From contig JBHJOA010000010.1 of the NCBI GenBank assembly GCA_050330205.1, forward strand, positions 99,416-163,415: a stretch of DNA of 64,000 nucleotides, written 5' to 3'. This document shows, one piece after another, positions 19,183 to 27,038 of this stretch. The notes beneath the pieces are model-generated. The model did no database searches, was not told the DNA's origin, and was given only the letters and a program-made list of their open reading frames with translations. How positions within the stretch are numbered: position 1 is the first letter of the stretch; the number at the start of each line of letters is the position of its first letter. A program made the position numbers and the translations under genes. This stretch comes from Pelagibius sp050330205 (GTDB taxonomy: Bacteria; Pseudomonadota; Alphaproteobacteria; Kiloniellales; Kiloniellaceae).

Positions 19183-20022
19183 TCACGCCGTCTCGGCGTC
19201 GAACAGTCCGATCGCCTGAAGGAGATCCTGAATCTCGCGCCGCGCCGAGGTGTGGCTGTTTGTTTCGCCGTGTCCTTCGCCGGCCTCGGGCAGATCGAGC
19301 GCGGTCAGGCCCGACATGAAGAGTTCGCGGAACACCACCCGCTCGCCGATGCCCGGCGCCAGGCGGAAACCGATGCGCTTGGCGAGCAGCGACAGCAGCG
19401 CCGAAACCTCCCGCATGTTGCGCGCCTCGAGGTGCGCCAGGCGGTTGCGCAGCACCACCCAGTCGATGGGCGGCCGCCCTGCGACGACGCGCTGGTTGTT
19501 CTGTTCCCAGACCAGTTGGCTGTAGACGCTGGGCGCTTCCACCTCGCGGCGCTCGCGGTTGATCCGGGCCAGCACCTCGATGTCGAGGAAGCTGTCGTTC
19601 AGCGGCGTGACCAGGGTGTCGGCGCGGCTGTGCCCGAGGCGGCAGAGGTAGGAGTCGCTACCGGGCGTGTCCACGACAATGAAATGGCAGTCGGCGAGAT
19701 CGTCGAAGGCATCCTGCAGTCGGCCGGCCTCATCCGCTTCCGCCGCCGCCGGCTCGCCGGCCGTCGAGCGCAGGATGGCGCGGTGCTTTGGCAACTCCAG
19801 TGCGCGGCCGCTCTGTCCGTTCTGGGCCGAGCGATTGCGGAAGAAGGCGGACAGGGTGCCCTGGCGGGCGTCGAGGTCGATGGTGCCGACGCGGAAGCCG
19901 AACTTCATCAGGGCCACGGCGAGATGGATTGCCGTGGTCGACTTCCCGGTGCCGCCCTTCTCGCTGCCGACGACGATGACGTAGGGGACCGATTCTTCGG
20001 ATCGCCGGCTGTCGCGCTTCAT
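19183..20022 (-). CDS. mipZ: Division-plane positioning ATPase MipZ
   Basis: A 279-aa ATPase of the MipZ branch of the ParA/MinD superfamily. It has GSEKGGTGKST (Walker A), DLDARQGTLSAFFRNR (the MipZ-specific region after strand 2), VVDTPG (Walker B) and DWVVLRNRLAHLEARN, which is highly characteristic of MipZ. In Caulobacter and relatives it forms a pole-to-midcell gradient via ParB and inhibits FtsZ away from midcell. The gene converges with the SPOR-protein gene (19-base gap), placing two ParA-family ATPases and a SPOR protein in one cluster. Confidence 0.92.
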   Translation of the reverse strand: MKRDSRRSEESVPYVIVVGSEKGGTGKSTTAIHLAVALMKFGFRVGTIDLDARQGTLSAFFRNRSAQNGQSGRALELPKHRAILRSTAGEPAAAEADEAGRLQDAFDDLADCHFIVVDTPGSDSYLCRLGHSRADTLVTPLNDSFLDIEVLARINRERREVEAPSVYSQLVWEQNNQRVVAGRPPIDWVVLRNRLAHLEARNMREVSALLSLLAKRIGFRLAPGIGERVVFRELFMSGLTALDLPEAGEGHGETNSHTSARREIQDLLQAIGLFDAETA

Positions 20023-20111
20023 GCTGATGACGGCCCTTCTGCTAAATCATCCGGCCGGGGCGCCGGTGGCATCGGCAGCCGTCCGGCCCGGCGCCAGCCT
20101 GACGTTCTTTC

Positions 20112-20654
20112 CTAGAACAGCACGGTCCAGTTCTCGGCATCCCTTGCCGAGCCGCCGGCGGCGGAAAGCATGCGGAGCTTTTCTGGGTCTGCGGGGTCGT
20201 CGTCGGAGGCGTCTTCCTCGCCGACCGCTCCCGAACTCTGCCAGCCCGGGTGCTTTTCGGCGTCGGAGAGGAGGCCCTTCAGCCCCGCCAGCCTGCGCGC
20301 CAGAATCTCGGTGCGTGCCCAGGCGACATATTCCTCGCCGTCGCCCGCCTTGTGGACAGCCGCCCATTGTTCGCGCCGTTCGGACTTCATGACGAAGGCG
20401 ATGTTTTCACCCTCGATGCTGCAGTCGAGCGACTGCGTGTAGGGCGCGACCTTGCCCTCCCAGATCTCGGCGATGACATTCCAGGAAAAACCTTCGTTGA
20501 CCAACAGTTCCATCATGACCTGATCGAACTCGCCCCGCGCAAGCTCCAGGGCATAGCTGATCATGCAGTCCAGTTCCTGGCTGCCTTCGGATGCGGATTC
20601 CAATGCCGCCATCACGCGCCTGACGACGCTGTCTTTTCGTTCGTTTTCGCCCAT
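20112..20654 (-). CDS. Conserved-looking cytosolic protein of unknown function
   Basis: A 180-aa soluble protein with no recognised domain. The first 130 residues look folded (helical and acidic, with GEFDQVMMELLVNEGFSW and EEYVAWARTEILARR), while the last 45 are acidic and low-complexity. The ATG at 20654 has AGGGG three bases upstream. It lies about 90 bases upstream of mipZ on the same strand and could be co-transcribed with it, but no function can be named. Confidence 0.75.
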   Translation of the reverse strand: MGENERKDSVVRRVMAALESASEGSQELDCMISYALELARGEFDQVMMELLVNEGFSWNVIAEIWEGKVAPYTQSLDCSIEGENIAFVMKSERREQWAAVHKAGDGEEYVAWARTEILARRLAGLKGLLSDAEKHPGWQSSGAVGEEDASDDDPADPEKLRMLSAAGGSARDAENWTVLF

Positions 20655-20828
20655 CGACCCCTGTCCCCGAGCAGGACCACCGATACTACTGATTTTGGCG
20701 CTGAAGAGAAGCGCCCCCTAGGGGTGCAAGTGACAAAAAAAGGATATGATTATGGTTAATCGGACGTTGCGTCGCCACGACTGGTGGATTGCGCGATCAA
20801 CCTGCGCGCCGGAAGTGCGTCGAAGGCT

Positions 20829-21545
20829 TTAGACGCCGGAGGCGCGGTCTCCGGTTTCGCCGGATTCCCTGCCGCCGTGAGTGGCCGACCAGGTTTCTGG
20901 ATCCTGCAGAAAATGGCGCACTTCCTGGACCTGTGCGGCGGAGAGATAGCCGCGATCCTCAGCGGCGGCGAGGGCATCCCACCAGGTGGCCAGGGCGTGA
21001 AGCCGTACCCCTTTTTCGGCGAGGGCGGCGACGCCTTCGGGAAAGATGCCGTAGTGGAAAATGACGAAGGTATGGGCGATCTGGCCCCCGGCCGTGCGGA
21101 TCGCATCGACGAAGTTCAGCTTCGAGCCGCCGTCGGTGGCGAGGTCTTCGACCAGCAGAACCCGGCTGCCCTCGGGAAGATATCCCTCAATCTGAGCGTC
21201 GCGTCCGAATCCCTTCGGCTTCTTGCGAACGTAGAGCATCGGCAGCCCGAGCCGTTCGGCGATCCAGGCGGCGAAGGGAATGCCAGCCGTCTCGCCACCG
21301 GCGATGCAGTCGATCGACTCATAGCCGGCCTCGCGCTGGATCACGTCGCAGGCGAAGTCCATCAGCTGCGCCCGGGCCCGCGGGAAGGAGATGATCTTGC
21401 GGCAGTCGACGTAGACCGGGCTGGCGCGTCCGGAGGTCAGGATGAAAGGGTCGTCCGGGCGGAACAGCACCGCCTCGATCTCCAGCAGGATGCGGGCGGT
21501 GATTTCTGATATCTCGCTCGGACTGGCGGCGGCGGTCGGCTGCAT
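20829..21545 (-). CDS. pyrE: Orotate phosphoribosyltransferase
   Basis: A 238-aa enzyme converting orotate and PRPP to orotidine 5'-phosphate in pyrimidine synthesis. It contains the SGRASPVYVDCRKI orotate-site motif, KPKGFGRDAQIEG (catalytic lysine loop) and the PRPP loop VLLVEDLATDGGSK. The ATG at 21545 is preferred because AAGGAG lies ten bases upstream; an in-frame start at 21602 lacks this and adds 19 basic residues. The protein carries a C-terminal extension compared with the E. coli enzyme. No other pyrimidine genes are adjacent. Confidence 0.93.
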   Translation of the reverse strand: MQPTAAASPSEISEITARILLEIEAVLFRPDDPFILTSGRASPVYVDCRKIISFPRARAQLMDFACDVIQREAGYESIDCIAGGETAGIPFAAWIAERLGLPMLYVRKKPKGFGRDAQIEGYLPEGSRVLLVEDLATDGGSKLNFVDAIRTAGGQIAHTFVIFHYGIFPEGVAALAEKGVRLHALATWWDALAAAEDRGYLSAAQVQEVRHFLQDPETWSATHGGRESGETGDRASGV

Positions 21546-21635
21546 GACGAAAGCTCTCCTTCTCGGTCCGCCCTGTTTATCGCCAAAGCGCTGGCGAGAC
21601 AATCGGCCAGGGCCAGCCGCATGCGTCCAGGCCGC

Positions 21636-22907
21636 TCAGTCGTCGCCGGGGGCGGCCGCCGCCTTGGCGCGCAGCGCCGGTGCCAGGCGGGCAAGGCCGT
21701 AGCCGAGGAGGGCGATGATGGCCGCCGTGCTCATCACCGCCACCATGGGGTAGACGCTGTCGTCCTGCAGCTTGCCGACCACCAGAGTGGCGAGCGCGCC
21801 GACCATCATCTGCAGGAAGCCCGTGAGGCCGGAAGCGGTTCCCGCGAGGTCGGGGCGCACCGAGATGGCGCTGGCCGTCGCGCTGGGCAGGCTGAGCCCG
21901 TTGCCGATGCCGACCAGCATCACCGGGCCGAAGAGAAAGAGCGGGGTCATTTCGGCGGCCAGCGACAGCGCCGTGAGCAGGCCGACGCCGAGGATCGCCA
22001 GCAGGCAGCCGGCGAACACCATGCGCTCGGCGCCGACGCGCGTGGCGAGGCGGCCGGAGGCGAAGTTGCCGGCCATGTAGCTGATCGCGTTCAGCATGAA
22101 ATAGAGGCCGTACTCGTTGGAGGGCCGCTGCAGGATCTCGACCATGATGTAGGGGGCGCCGGCCAGGAAGGCGAAGAACACCGCCGTGGTAAAGCTGACG
22201 TTGACGACGTAACCGGTGAATGCGGCATCGCGCAGCAGCACAGGAAAGCCCTGCAGCATCGCCAGCGGGCTGCTGGTGACATGGCGATCGTGGTGGGTTT
22301 CGTGGAGCAGAACCCAGGCGAGGGCGAGCACCACGGCGCCGATGGCCAGCACCGCGTAGAAGGTCGAGCGCCAGCCGAACCAAGTGTCGAGGTAGCCGCC
22401 GGCAAGCGGGGCCAGCATCGGCGCCACCACCATGGCCATGGTGATATAGCCGATCATGCTGGCGGACTCGTCGCGGCCGTGAGTGTCGCGAACGATGGCG
22501 CGGCCCAGCACCAGGCCGGCGCAGCCGCCGACCGCCTGCAGGATGCGCGCGGCGATCAGCATGGCGATGGAGTCGGCCAGCGCCGCCGCCAGGCTGCCGG
22601 CGAGGAACATCGCGATGCCGACCAGCAGCACCGGCCGGCGGCCGAAGCGGTCGGACAGCGGGCCCATGAAGAGCTGCGCAATGGCGACACCGAAGAGGTA
22701 GAGCGTGAGGGTCAGCTGGATGGTGCCGTAGTCGGTGCCGAAGACGGACACCAGGCCCGGCATGGAGGGGATGAAGATGTTGAGCGCCATTGGTCCCAGC
22801 GCGGTCACCGCGATGAGGATGCCCAGGGACGGCCGCCGCCTGGCGAGGATCGGCCGGGGGGACTCGCCGCCAGGCGAATCGGAGGTGGGCTGCGCGGAGA
22901 CGCTCAT
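21636..22907 (-). CDS. MFS transporter, Bcr/CflA drug-resistance family
   Basis: A 423-aa inner-membrane proton-coupled exporter with about 12 hydrophobic segments. It has the MFS loop 2-3 motif GPLSDRFGRRPVLLVG, and MALNIFIPSMPGL in helix 1, which is typical of the Bcr/CflA (bicyclomycin/chloramphenicol/sulfonamide) group. I chose the ATG at 22907, which places a short hydrophilic leader before helix 1; the longer frame from 22976 adds unlikely basic sequence. The actual drug cannot be predicted. Confidence 0.9.
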   Translation of the reverse strand: MSVSAQPTSDSPGGESPRPILARRRPSLGILIAVTALGPMALNIFIPSMPGLVSVFGTDYGTIQLTLTLYLFGVAIAQLFMGPLSDRFGRRPVLLVGIAMFLAGSLAAALADSIAMLIAARILQAVGGCAGLVLGRAIVRDTHGRDESASMIGYITMAMVVAPMLAPLAGGYLDTWFGWRSTFYAVLAIGAVVLALAWVLLHETHHDRHVTSSPLAMLQGFPVLLRDAAFTGYVVNVSFTTAVFFAFLAGAPYIMVEILQRPSNEYGLYFMLNAISYMAGNFASGRLATRVGAERMVFAGCLLAILGVGLLTALSLAAEMTPLFLFGPVMLVGIGNGLSLPSATASAISVRPDLAGTASGLTGFLQMMVGALATLVVGKLQDDSVYPMVAVMSTAAIIALLGYGLARLAPALRAKAAAAPGDD

Positions 22908-23068
22908 GGAAGTCTGCCGGGAGGTTGAGGCCAGGACTGCTGTCCGGAAAAGTCGTCGCGGGCCCGGGGGCGCCACGGTTCAGCATCATATACGGACAGG
23001 AACGTCCGGAGTCCACCGCCAGCCCGTTCGGCGCCGCTGCAGCGCTATCCGGAGGCTTGCGATCCGGA

Positions 23069-23101
23069 CAAAAAAGACGGGGCGGCAGGGGACGCCGCCC
23101 C
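23069..23101 (-). terminator. Rho-independent terminator after dienelactone hydrolase gene
   Basis: An 8-bp GC stem (GGGGCGGC at 23079-23086 with GCCGCCCC at 23094-23101) is followed on the minus strand by a run of six to seven T at 23070-23075, just past the stop at 23143. Confidence 0.8.
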
Positions 23102-23142
23102 GCATCAGGTGGGGGGTGCCTACCTGGCTTGCCTGATCCGCT

Positions 23143-24075
23143 CTATCGCAGATGTTCCTTGAAAAAGCCGACCGTGCGTGTCCAGGCCAGGTCGGCCGCC
23201 ACCTTGTCGTAGCGCGCGGCATTGGTGTCGTTGTTGAAGGCGTGGTTGGCGCCGTCGTAGACGAACAGCTCGTAGGGCACGCCGTTCGACTTCAGGGCCG
23301 CCTCGAAATCCGGGATGCCGGCGTTGATGCGCTCGTCGAGGCCGGCGTAATGCAACATCACCGGTGAAGTCATACGCCCGACCTCGGAGACCGCCGGCTG
23401 GCGCCCGTAGTAGGCGACTGTCGCGGAGATGGCTGGCGCGTTGACCGCCACCTGGTTGCTCATGGCGCCGCCCCAGCAGAACCCGACCGCGCCGACCTTG
23501 CCGGTGCTGTCCGGATGGTTGGCCAGGAAGTCGACCGCCATGACGGCGTTCTGGATGGTCTGCAGGCTGTCGAGGGCGCCGATCATCTCGCGAGCCTGAT
23601 CTTCGTCGGCAGGCGTGCCGCCGGCCGGCGACAGGAAGTCGACGCCGAGGGCCAGAAAGCCCTCCAGTGCGATGCGCCGCGTGACGTCCTCGATGTGCGG
23701 GTTGAGGCCGCGGTTCTCGTGGATCACCAGCACTGCGGGCAGTGGGCCCGTCGCATCGGCCGGGCGCGCCAGGTAGCCCGCCACGTCGCCGGTGGCACCG
23801 GGGAAGGAGATTTTTTCCACCGTCAGGCGGCTGTCGTCCGGCGCCACGATGGCGGCCTGGGCGTAGTTTGATTCCAACAGCGGCAGCAGGGCATAGGCGG
23901 CGGCGCTGCCACCGGCCAGCTTCGTCAGGTGGTCGAAGAAGCGGCGCCGGTCCAGGGTCAGGTGGGTGTATTCGTCGTAGAGGTCGATGATCTCCTGAGT
24001 GATCTTCGGGCCGGTGCGACCGTCGGCCTGCTGGGAACTTGTTCTCGCGGCAGGGGCTCGGCTGGTGACGGACAT
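23143..24075 (-). CDS. Dienelactone hydrolase family protein, probable Tat-exported
   Basis: A 310-aa alpha/beta-hydrolase with the dienelactone hydrolase nucleophile cysteine in GFCWGGAMSN, a later YAGLDERI aspartate and the histidine in GANHAFNN, so the Cys-Asp-His triad is intact. An internal twin-arginine-like stretch (RRRFFDHLTKLAGGSAAAY) at about residues 45-65 follows a long hydrophilic leader. This resembles the Tat-type leader seen in many proteobacterial DLH proteins. The ATG at 24075 has AAGGGAG upstream; GTG at 24087 abuts that site. The natural ester or lactone substrate is unknown. Confidence 0.88.
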   Translation of the reverse strand: MSVTSRAPAARTSSQQADGRTGPKITQEIIDLYDEYTHLTLDRRRFFDHLTKLAGGSAAAYALLPLLESNYAQAAIVAPDDSRLTVEKISFPGATGDVAGYLARPADATGPLPAVLVIHENRGLNPHIEDVTRRIALEGFLALGVDFLSPAGGTPADEDQAREMIGALDSLQTIQNAVMAVDFLANHPDSTGKVGAVGFCWGGAMSNQVAVNAPAISATVAYYGRQPAVSEVGRMTSPVMLHYAGLDERINAGIPDFEAALKSNGVPYELFVYDGANHAFNNDTNAARYDKVAADLAWTRTVGFFKEHLR

Positions 24076-24443
24076 CGCTGGCTGCACTCCCTTGATGAAC
24101 CGGCCCGCTCTGTGGACTGGCCCCCGCGATCATCCGGAAAGGGGGTGAAGGTGGCGGCGGGCGCCGGGGGCAGGGGATTTACGTCGCACAGCCCCACCCG
24201 GAGACTTGGGGCGTGTTCCCACAGAGGCGCCCGATGTACCCGGTCGGAGGGGGCCGCCACCTTCTGCAGAGAATCCTATCCTCGGCTCACACTAGCGGAT
24301 AGGCCCGGCCAGGGGAAATTTCTCGAATTTGCCGAGGCGCGGGCCGACGGACCGGAGGCCAAAAAAAAGTATTGCTGCATCAGGGCTTAGTTTGGGGTAA
24401 CATTTTCATGCAGCATGAAATGTTTTGCCATGGAGCGCCCGAA
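24076..24443. other. Divergent intergenic region with a 12-bp inverted repeat pair
   Basis: About 370 bases between the divergent hydrolase and LytTR genes. It contains a perfect 12-bp inverted repeat (arms 24147-24158 and 24253-24264, GAAGGTGGCGGC/GCCGCCACCTTC) enclosing 94 bases, an A8 run at 24361-24368, and the palindrome described separately. No gene is supported. Confidence 0.6.
24404..24420. promoter_or_regulatory. Perfect 17-base palindrome upstream of the LytTR gene
   Basis: TTTCATGC-A-GCATGAAA has perfect 8-bp arms around one base, 24 bases upstream of the preferred LytTR start at 24444. It looks like a dimer operator, perhaps for autoregulation. It is an inverted repeat, whereas LytTR sites are usually direct repeats, so the binding protein is uncertain. 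Confidence 0.45.
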
Positions 24444-25367
24444 ATGGCCCTGCGCGGTCTCTCCAGCCAACTTCCCTGGCCTCTCTGGGGCCTCGCCGTC
24501 ACGCTGCTCGTCGGCATGCTGCTGGGCGGCCACGAGCGCCAGGCGTTCGCCCAGTTTCCGCTGGTCTTCAGCTATGCCTACTGGGTTATCCGCCTGCTGA
24601 TGGGCTATCTGCTGTTCGCCGGCGCGCTCGTCCTGTTGGAACTGAGCCCGCTGCCGCCGCGGCGCACCGTCGGGCTGTCGTGGGCCTGGCCGGCCCTGGC
24701 CTCCGCCCTCATCACCCTGCCGTTCTTCACCCTTGGCGTCAGCATGCTCGATCTGCTGCTCGGCCTGCCTGAACTGGGTCCACACGGATTCGGCCTGGAC
24801 AGCAGCGGCCAAGCCGAGCCCGTCGGCGCCATGGTGTCCCTCTTCGCCTTCGAGACGCTTCTCCATCTCGACAATCACCTGGCGCTCTGCGCCCTCACCC
24901 TGGTGCCGCGCCTGTTGCAGTGCCTGATGCAGGACGGCGCCGGCGCGCGGCCCGGCGTGCCGGAGCAGCCGACGGAGGCGGCGCCGGCGCCGGCGCGCGC
25001 GATTCGCCCGGCTCCGCCCCCGGCCCCGCCCCCGGCCCCGCCGGCGTTCCTGGAGCGCTTCGATCCGCCCTTGAAGGGCCAGATCTTCGCCGTCCAGGCG
25101 CAAGAGCACTATGTGCGCGTGATCACCTCCGAGGGCGGCCTCTGCACGCTCTATCGATTCGGCGATGCCTTGCGTGAACTGGAAGGCCTCGACGGCCTGC
25201 AGGTGCACCGGTCCTTTTGGGTCGCCGATGCCGGCGTCGCGGCCTTGAAGAACGGCCGGCGCGGGATGAGAATTGTCCTGCGCAACGGCGAGCAGGTGCC
25301 GGTCAGCGCCCGCCACGCGGATCCCGTGCAGCGGCGGTTCGGCGAGCGGTTGGATACAGTGGCCTGA
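24444..25367 (+). CDS. Membrane-anchored LytTR transcriptional regulator
   Basis: About 307 aa. The N-terminal half has four hydrophobic segments (about residues 8-160) and is followed by an Ala/Pro-rich linker. A C-terminal LytTR DNA-binding domain begins at about residue 215 (KGQIFAVQAQEHYVRVIT, LYRFGDALRELEG, LQVHRSFWVA, and GMRIVLRNGEQVPVSARH). This is a one-component membrane sensor-regulator. The ATG at 24444 is preferred for GGAG eight bases upstream; in-frame alternatives at 24408 and 24420 lie inside or at the edge of the palindrome. The signal and target genes are unknown. Confidence 0.85.
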   Translation: MALRGLSSQLPWPLWGLAVTLLVGMLLGGHERQAFAQFPLVFSYAYWVIRLLMGYLLFAGALVLLELSPLPPRRTVGLSWAWPALASALITLPFFTLGVSMLDLLLGLPELGPHGFGLDSSGQAEPVGAMVSLFAFETLLHLDNHLALCALTLVPRLLQCLMQDGAGARPGVPEQPTEAAPAPARAIRPAPPPAPPPAPPAFLERFDPPLKGQIFAVQAQEHYVRVITSEGGLCTLYRFGDALRELEGLDGLQVHRSFWVADAGVAALKNGRRGMRIVLRNGEQVPVSARHADPVQRRFGERLDTVA

Positions 25368-25380
25368 GGCGGAGGACGCA

Positions 25381-25575
25381 ATGATCGGCGGCGGAGTCGA
25401 CTACGAAGGCGAACTGGCCGCGGCGCGCCTGCGCATGGCCAGGGAACAGCAGGCCGGCTCCCTCGCGGAGGTCGAACGGCAGCGCCGCGAGGAAGGCCGC
25501 GAGACCTTCGACGGCCGCCTCTTGGCGCTGGCCGTGGTCGGCGTCCTCTACGTGCTGCTGGCAGTCTTCGGCTGA
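25381..25575 (+). CDS. Small single-pass membrane protein
   Basis: A 64-aa protein with a charged, helical N-terminal half (EGELAAARLRMAREQQAG and on to EVERQRREEGRE) and one C-terminal membrane helix (LLALAVVGVLYVLLAVFG). The ATG at 25381 has GGAGG five bases upstream. It follows the LytTR gene by 13 bases and is probably co-transcribed; it may be its partner or a target. No family is recognised. Confidence 0.75.
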   Translation: MIGGGVDYEGELAAARLRMAREQQAGSLAEVERQRREEGRETFDGRLLALAVVGVLYVLLAVFG

Positions 25576-25582
25576 GCGCGAA

Positions 25583-26113
25583 TCAGCCGCTGTGACGGCT
25601 GGCCCAGCTTGTGCGCGTAATGGCGTAGCGCCGCGCCGGTGCGCCCGCGCAGTCCACCTCTCCGGTGAATCGCAGACCGATCTTCTCGGCAACCCGTATC
25701 GAAGCGGCATTGTCCGGATGAATGTCGGCGACGATCTCTTGCATCGCGCCGTCGCGGAAGCCCTGCGCCAGGATGGGCGCCGCCGCCTCGGTGGCATAGC
25801 CCCGGCCCCAGGCGGCCCGCATCAGCCGCCAGCCGATCTCGACCTCGGCGCCGGCGACGTCGTAGGGATGCAGCATGACCCAGCCGAGAAACCCGTCGGG
25901 ATCGTCTTTTGCCGCGATGGTCCAGTAGCCGAGGCCCGGCGGATAGGTGGTCTCGATGCGTTGCCGCAGGAAGGCGAGATGCTCTCGCGCAGTGGTCCAG
26001 GGAACGCTGGCGTAGCGGATCACCTCCGGGTCGCCGTCCATGAGGCGGCAGGCCTCGAAGTCGTCCGGGCCCCGCGGTCGCAGCAGCAGGCGCGCTGTCT
26101 CGATGCGCTTCAT
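25583..26113 (-). CDS. GNAT family N-acetyltransferase (RimJ/RimL type)
   Basis: A 176-aa acetyl-CoA-dependent acetyltransferase. It begins ETARLLLRPRGPDDFEA, typical of the RimJ/RimL subfamily, and carries motif A as GWRLMRAAWGRGYATEAA with the following VADIHPDNAASIRVAEKIG. Acceptor may be a protein N-terminus or a small molecule. It converges with the small membrane-protein gene and overlaps nothing. Confidence 0.9.
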   Translation of the reverse strand: MKRIETARLLLRPRGPDDFEACRLMDGDPEVIRYASVPWTTAREHLAFLRQRIETTYPPGLGYWTIAAKDDPDGFLGWVMLHPYDVAGAEVEIGWRLMRAAWGRGYATEAAAPILAQGFRDGAMQEIVADIHPDNAASIRVAEKIGLRFTGEVDCAGAPARRYAITRTSWASRHSG

Positions 26114-26124
26114 TGCCGACGCGG

Positions 26125-26568
26125 CTAGCTACGCAGGGTGATGTACTTGAAGGTGCCCTGGCCGCTGCCGATGACGCGGCCGTCCTGGTCCAGCACCTCG
26201 CAGTCGGCGAAGAACACCGACTTGCCGCCGCCGCTGCGCCGGGCGCGGGCGGTCAGGCGCTGGCCCTCTTGGGCGGCACCGATGAAGCTGCAGGTGAGCG
26301 ACAGCGTGAAGGCGCGTCGCGGCGTCGCGCCCTCGGGCGCAAAGCAGCCGCAGTAGCCGCAGGCGGTGTCGACGAGGGTGCTGAGTACACCGCCGTGCAT
26401 GACGCCGCTGCGGTTCAGATGGCGCTTGGCGACGGTGAGGACCACCTCGGCGAGATCCTCCTCCCAGCGCGCGAGTTCGTAGCCGAGGAGGTCGGCGAAG
26501 CCGCCGCGCGTGCGCAGCGGGTCGGCGTCGCCGGACGGAATGGCGGTGGGGTTGCTGGTATCGGGCAT
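26125..26568 (-). CDS. PaaI-type hotdog-fold thioesterase
   Basis: A 147-aa hotdog-fold acyl-CoA thioesterase of the PaaI/YbgC-like group. The catalytic-helix motif is HLNRSGVMHGGVLSTLVDTA, where the Asn/His-Gly-Gly and the downstream Asp align with the active site, followed by SGGGKSVFFADCEVLD. The ATG at 26568 gives a normal-length protein; the frame continues upstream with low-complexity basic sequence that I reject. It lies 11 bases upstream of the GNAT gene and may share its transcript. Confidence 0.87.
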   Translation of the reverse strand: MPDTSNPTAIPSGDADPLRTRGGFADLLGYELARWEEDLAEVVLTVAKRHLNRSGVMHGGVLSTLVDTACGYCGCFAPEGATPRRAFTLSLTCSFIGAAQEGQRLTARARRSGGGKSVFFADCEVLDQDGRVIGSGQGTFKYITLRS

Positions 26569-27038
26569 GGCCGCAGACTGCCGACTCGGGACCCTGCTGT
26601 CCAGGCGGCGCGAGCGCCGGCCCGAAAAGCTTGACCGGGGCGCTACGGCCCCGGTCATTCGCTCTCGTGTGGACAGGATCGGCTCCCACCGCGGTTGTTA
26701 GGGAACCTCCTGACGAGTCACCGCACAGGCTTTGCGGCGGCTAAATCGTCACCGGTTTTCCCCGGCCACGTGCGTAAATCTTGCGACTCTTCGGGTGGTC
26801 CGGTCAAGAGGCCAGAAGTAGGAATATCGGCGGATTTCCGCAGGGTTCGAGCCGGCTTCGCAGTCGCAACGCGGCCCCACCTCAGGCGGCCGGCGGGCTC
26901 CGGCCCGCTGTGCCGCCGTTCATACCGTTGCGCAGCAAAACCGCGGCGCTGTGGATTAAATGACCGCGGCTAAGCCGGCGATTGCCTGTGAACGTGAGCT
27001 ATGGAAGGTGATGGTTGCCGGAACCGCCGGGCGCGCCG
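26569..27038. other. 470-base intergenic stretch without recognised gene
   Basis: No supported open frame or RNA gene. The one structural element is a 9-bp perfect hairpin at 26633-26656 (GACCGGGGC/GCCCCGGTC, six-base loop) without a T tract on either side. Local base composition is slightly less GC-rich than the neighbouring genes. Confidence 0.5.

Noticed and set aside
23958..24260. A 100-codon minus-strand frame in front of the dienelactone hydrolase
   Set aside because: It overlaps the hydrolase N-terminus in another frame and spans the inverted-repeat region; Pro/Arg-rich with no motif.
26633..26656. Hairpin as a terminator for the thioesterase or another gene
   Set aside because: The stem is good but there is no T tract on either side and it lies upstream of the thioesterase start, not after any gene end.
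26695..26973. Plus-strand open frames in the 470-base gap upstream of cysQ
   Set aside because: Arg/Pro/Ser-rich shadow-like composition and no start signals; nothing supports translation.
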